DNA of 5,549 bases, taken from assembly GCA_029824495.1 (NCBI GenBank), contig JALGXY010000015.1, positions 1 through 5,549 on the forward strand. The letters are read 5' to 3'. The DNA is from Fimbriimonadia bacterium. GTDB lineage: Bacteria; Armatimonadota; Fimbriimonadia; Fimbriimonadales; Fimbriimonadaceae. The notes below the pieces were generated by a model. The model did not search any database and was not told the DNA's origin. It was given only the letters and a program-made list of their open reading frames with translations. Within the stretch, counting starts at the first letter, position 1, and each line of letters begins with the position of its first letter. Shown in pieces: positions 5,336-5,549 of this stretch. The translations under genes were made by a program, and so were the position numbers.

Positions 5336-5549
5336 CTATTCGACTTCTTCAATCGTCACGGATTCCATGATCGCGTCTTCGAGTGGGCAGTCTCGTGCGT
5401 CGCGCTGGAGGGCAACGATTGCATCGACCACTTCGATTCCTTCGACCACTTCACCGTAGGCTGAGTACTGTCCATCAAGGGACGAGTAGTCAGCATGCAT
5501 CAGGAAGAACTGGCTGCCGGCAGAGTTCGGGTCTGCCGAGCGGGCTGCG
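5336..5549 (-). CDS. cyclophilin-type peptidyl-prolyl cis-trans isomerase, C-terminal 70 residues (5' end outside window)
   Basis: Cyclophilins catalyse cis-trans isomerisation of Xaa-Pro bonds and assist protein folding. Only the C-terminal part is visible; the frame enters at the right edge and ends at a TAG (5338-5336). Recognisable family segments are N-S-A-G-S-Q-F-F-L, with the conserved Q-F-F of the active-site pocket, then S-S-L-D-G-Q-Y-S-A-Y-G-E-V-V-E-G, matching the L-D-G-x-Y-x-x-F-G-x-V-x-x-G block, and V-V-D-A-I. The C-terminus ends in an acidic I-E-E-V-E tail. Whether the protein is cytoplasmic or exported cannot be told because the N-terminus is missing. It is the first visible gene of the minus-strand run; the promoter presumably lies further upstream. 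Confidence 0.93.
   Translation of the reverse strand, partial: AARSADPNSAGSQFFLMHADYSSLDGQYSAYGEVVEGIEVVDAIVALQRDARDCPLEDAIMESVTIEEVE

Noticed and set aside
5314..5352. Longer dCMP deaminase beginning at TTG 5352
   Set aside because: The extra 13 residues are not family-like and would overlap the cyclophilin coding end, while the ATG at 5313 gives the characteristic N-terminus.

Overview
This is a 5.5 kb bacterial chromosomal window of intermediate GC content, with no mobile element, RNA gene or CRISPR array that I can recognise. Two minus-strand blocks flank a small plus-strand island. The phylum cannot be fixed from this sequence. The DUF1800 protein and the unusual glycosyltransferase motifs are compatible with a little-studied environmental lineage such as Armatimonadota (Fimbriimonadia-like), but that is only a guess.

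Left block (1-978, minus): the N-terminal 326 residues of a DUF1800-family protein whose 3' end lies outside the window. About 450 bp without a convincing gene follows (979-1454). Its right part carries a possible promoter, a perfect 14-bp palindrome and the first copies of a recurring 9-mer, TTTTCCACA/TGTGGAAAA.

Plus-strand island (1455-2364): a MarR-family regulator, then a small lamin-tail-domain-like protein of unknown function. The regulator gene is bracketed by two similarly built inverted repeats of the TTTTCCACA motif, with a further exact copy inside its 5' coding end. The motif resembles a DnaA box (TTATCCACA), so the region may be a DnaA-binding cluster or an operator system.

Right block (2353-5549, minus), in transcription order: a cyclophilin-type peptidyl-prolyl isomerase (5' end outside the window), a dCMP deaminase, a MraY/WecA-type polyprenyl-phosphate sugar-1-phosphate transferase, undecaprenyl-diphosphate phosphatase (uppP) and peptidyl-tRNA hydrolase (pth). 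Junctions are 22 bp, a 4-bp overlap (TTGA), 50 bp and a 4-bp overlap (ATGA), which suggests one housekeeping operon. UppP regenerates the undecaprenyl phosphate that the transferase would use as acceptor; the deaminase feeds dTMP synthesis; Pth recycles peptidyl-tRNA. The pth 3' end converges on and overlaps the lamin-tail-like gene by 12 bp.

The two most interesting points are the transferase, which lacks the normally conserved Asp of the MGD-(S/T)-G motif (it reads M-A-T-G-G-S), and the dense TTTTCCACA cluster around the marR-like gene.
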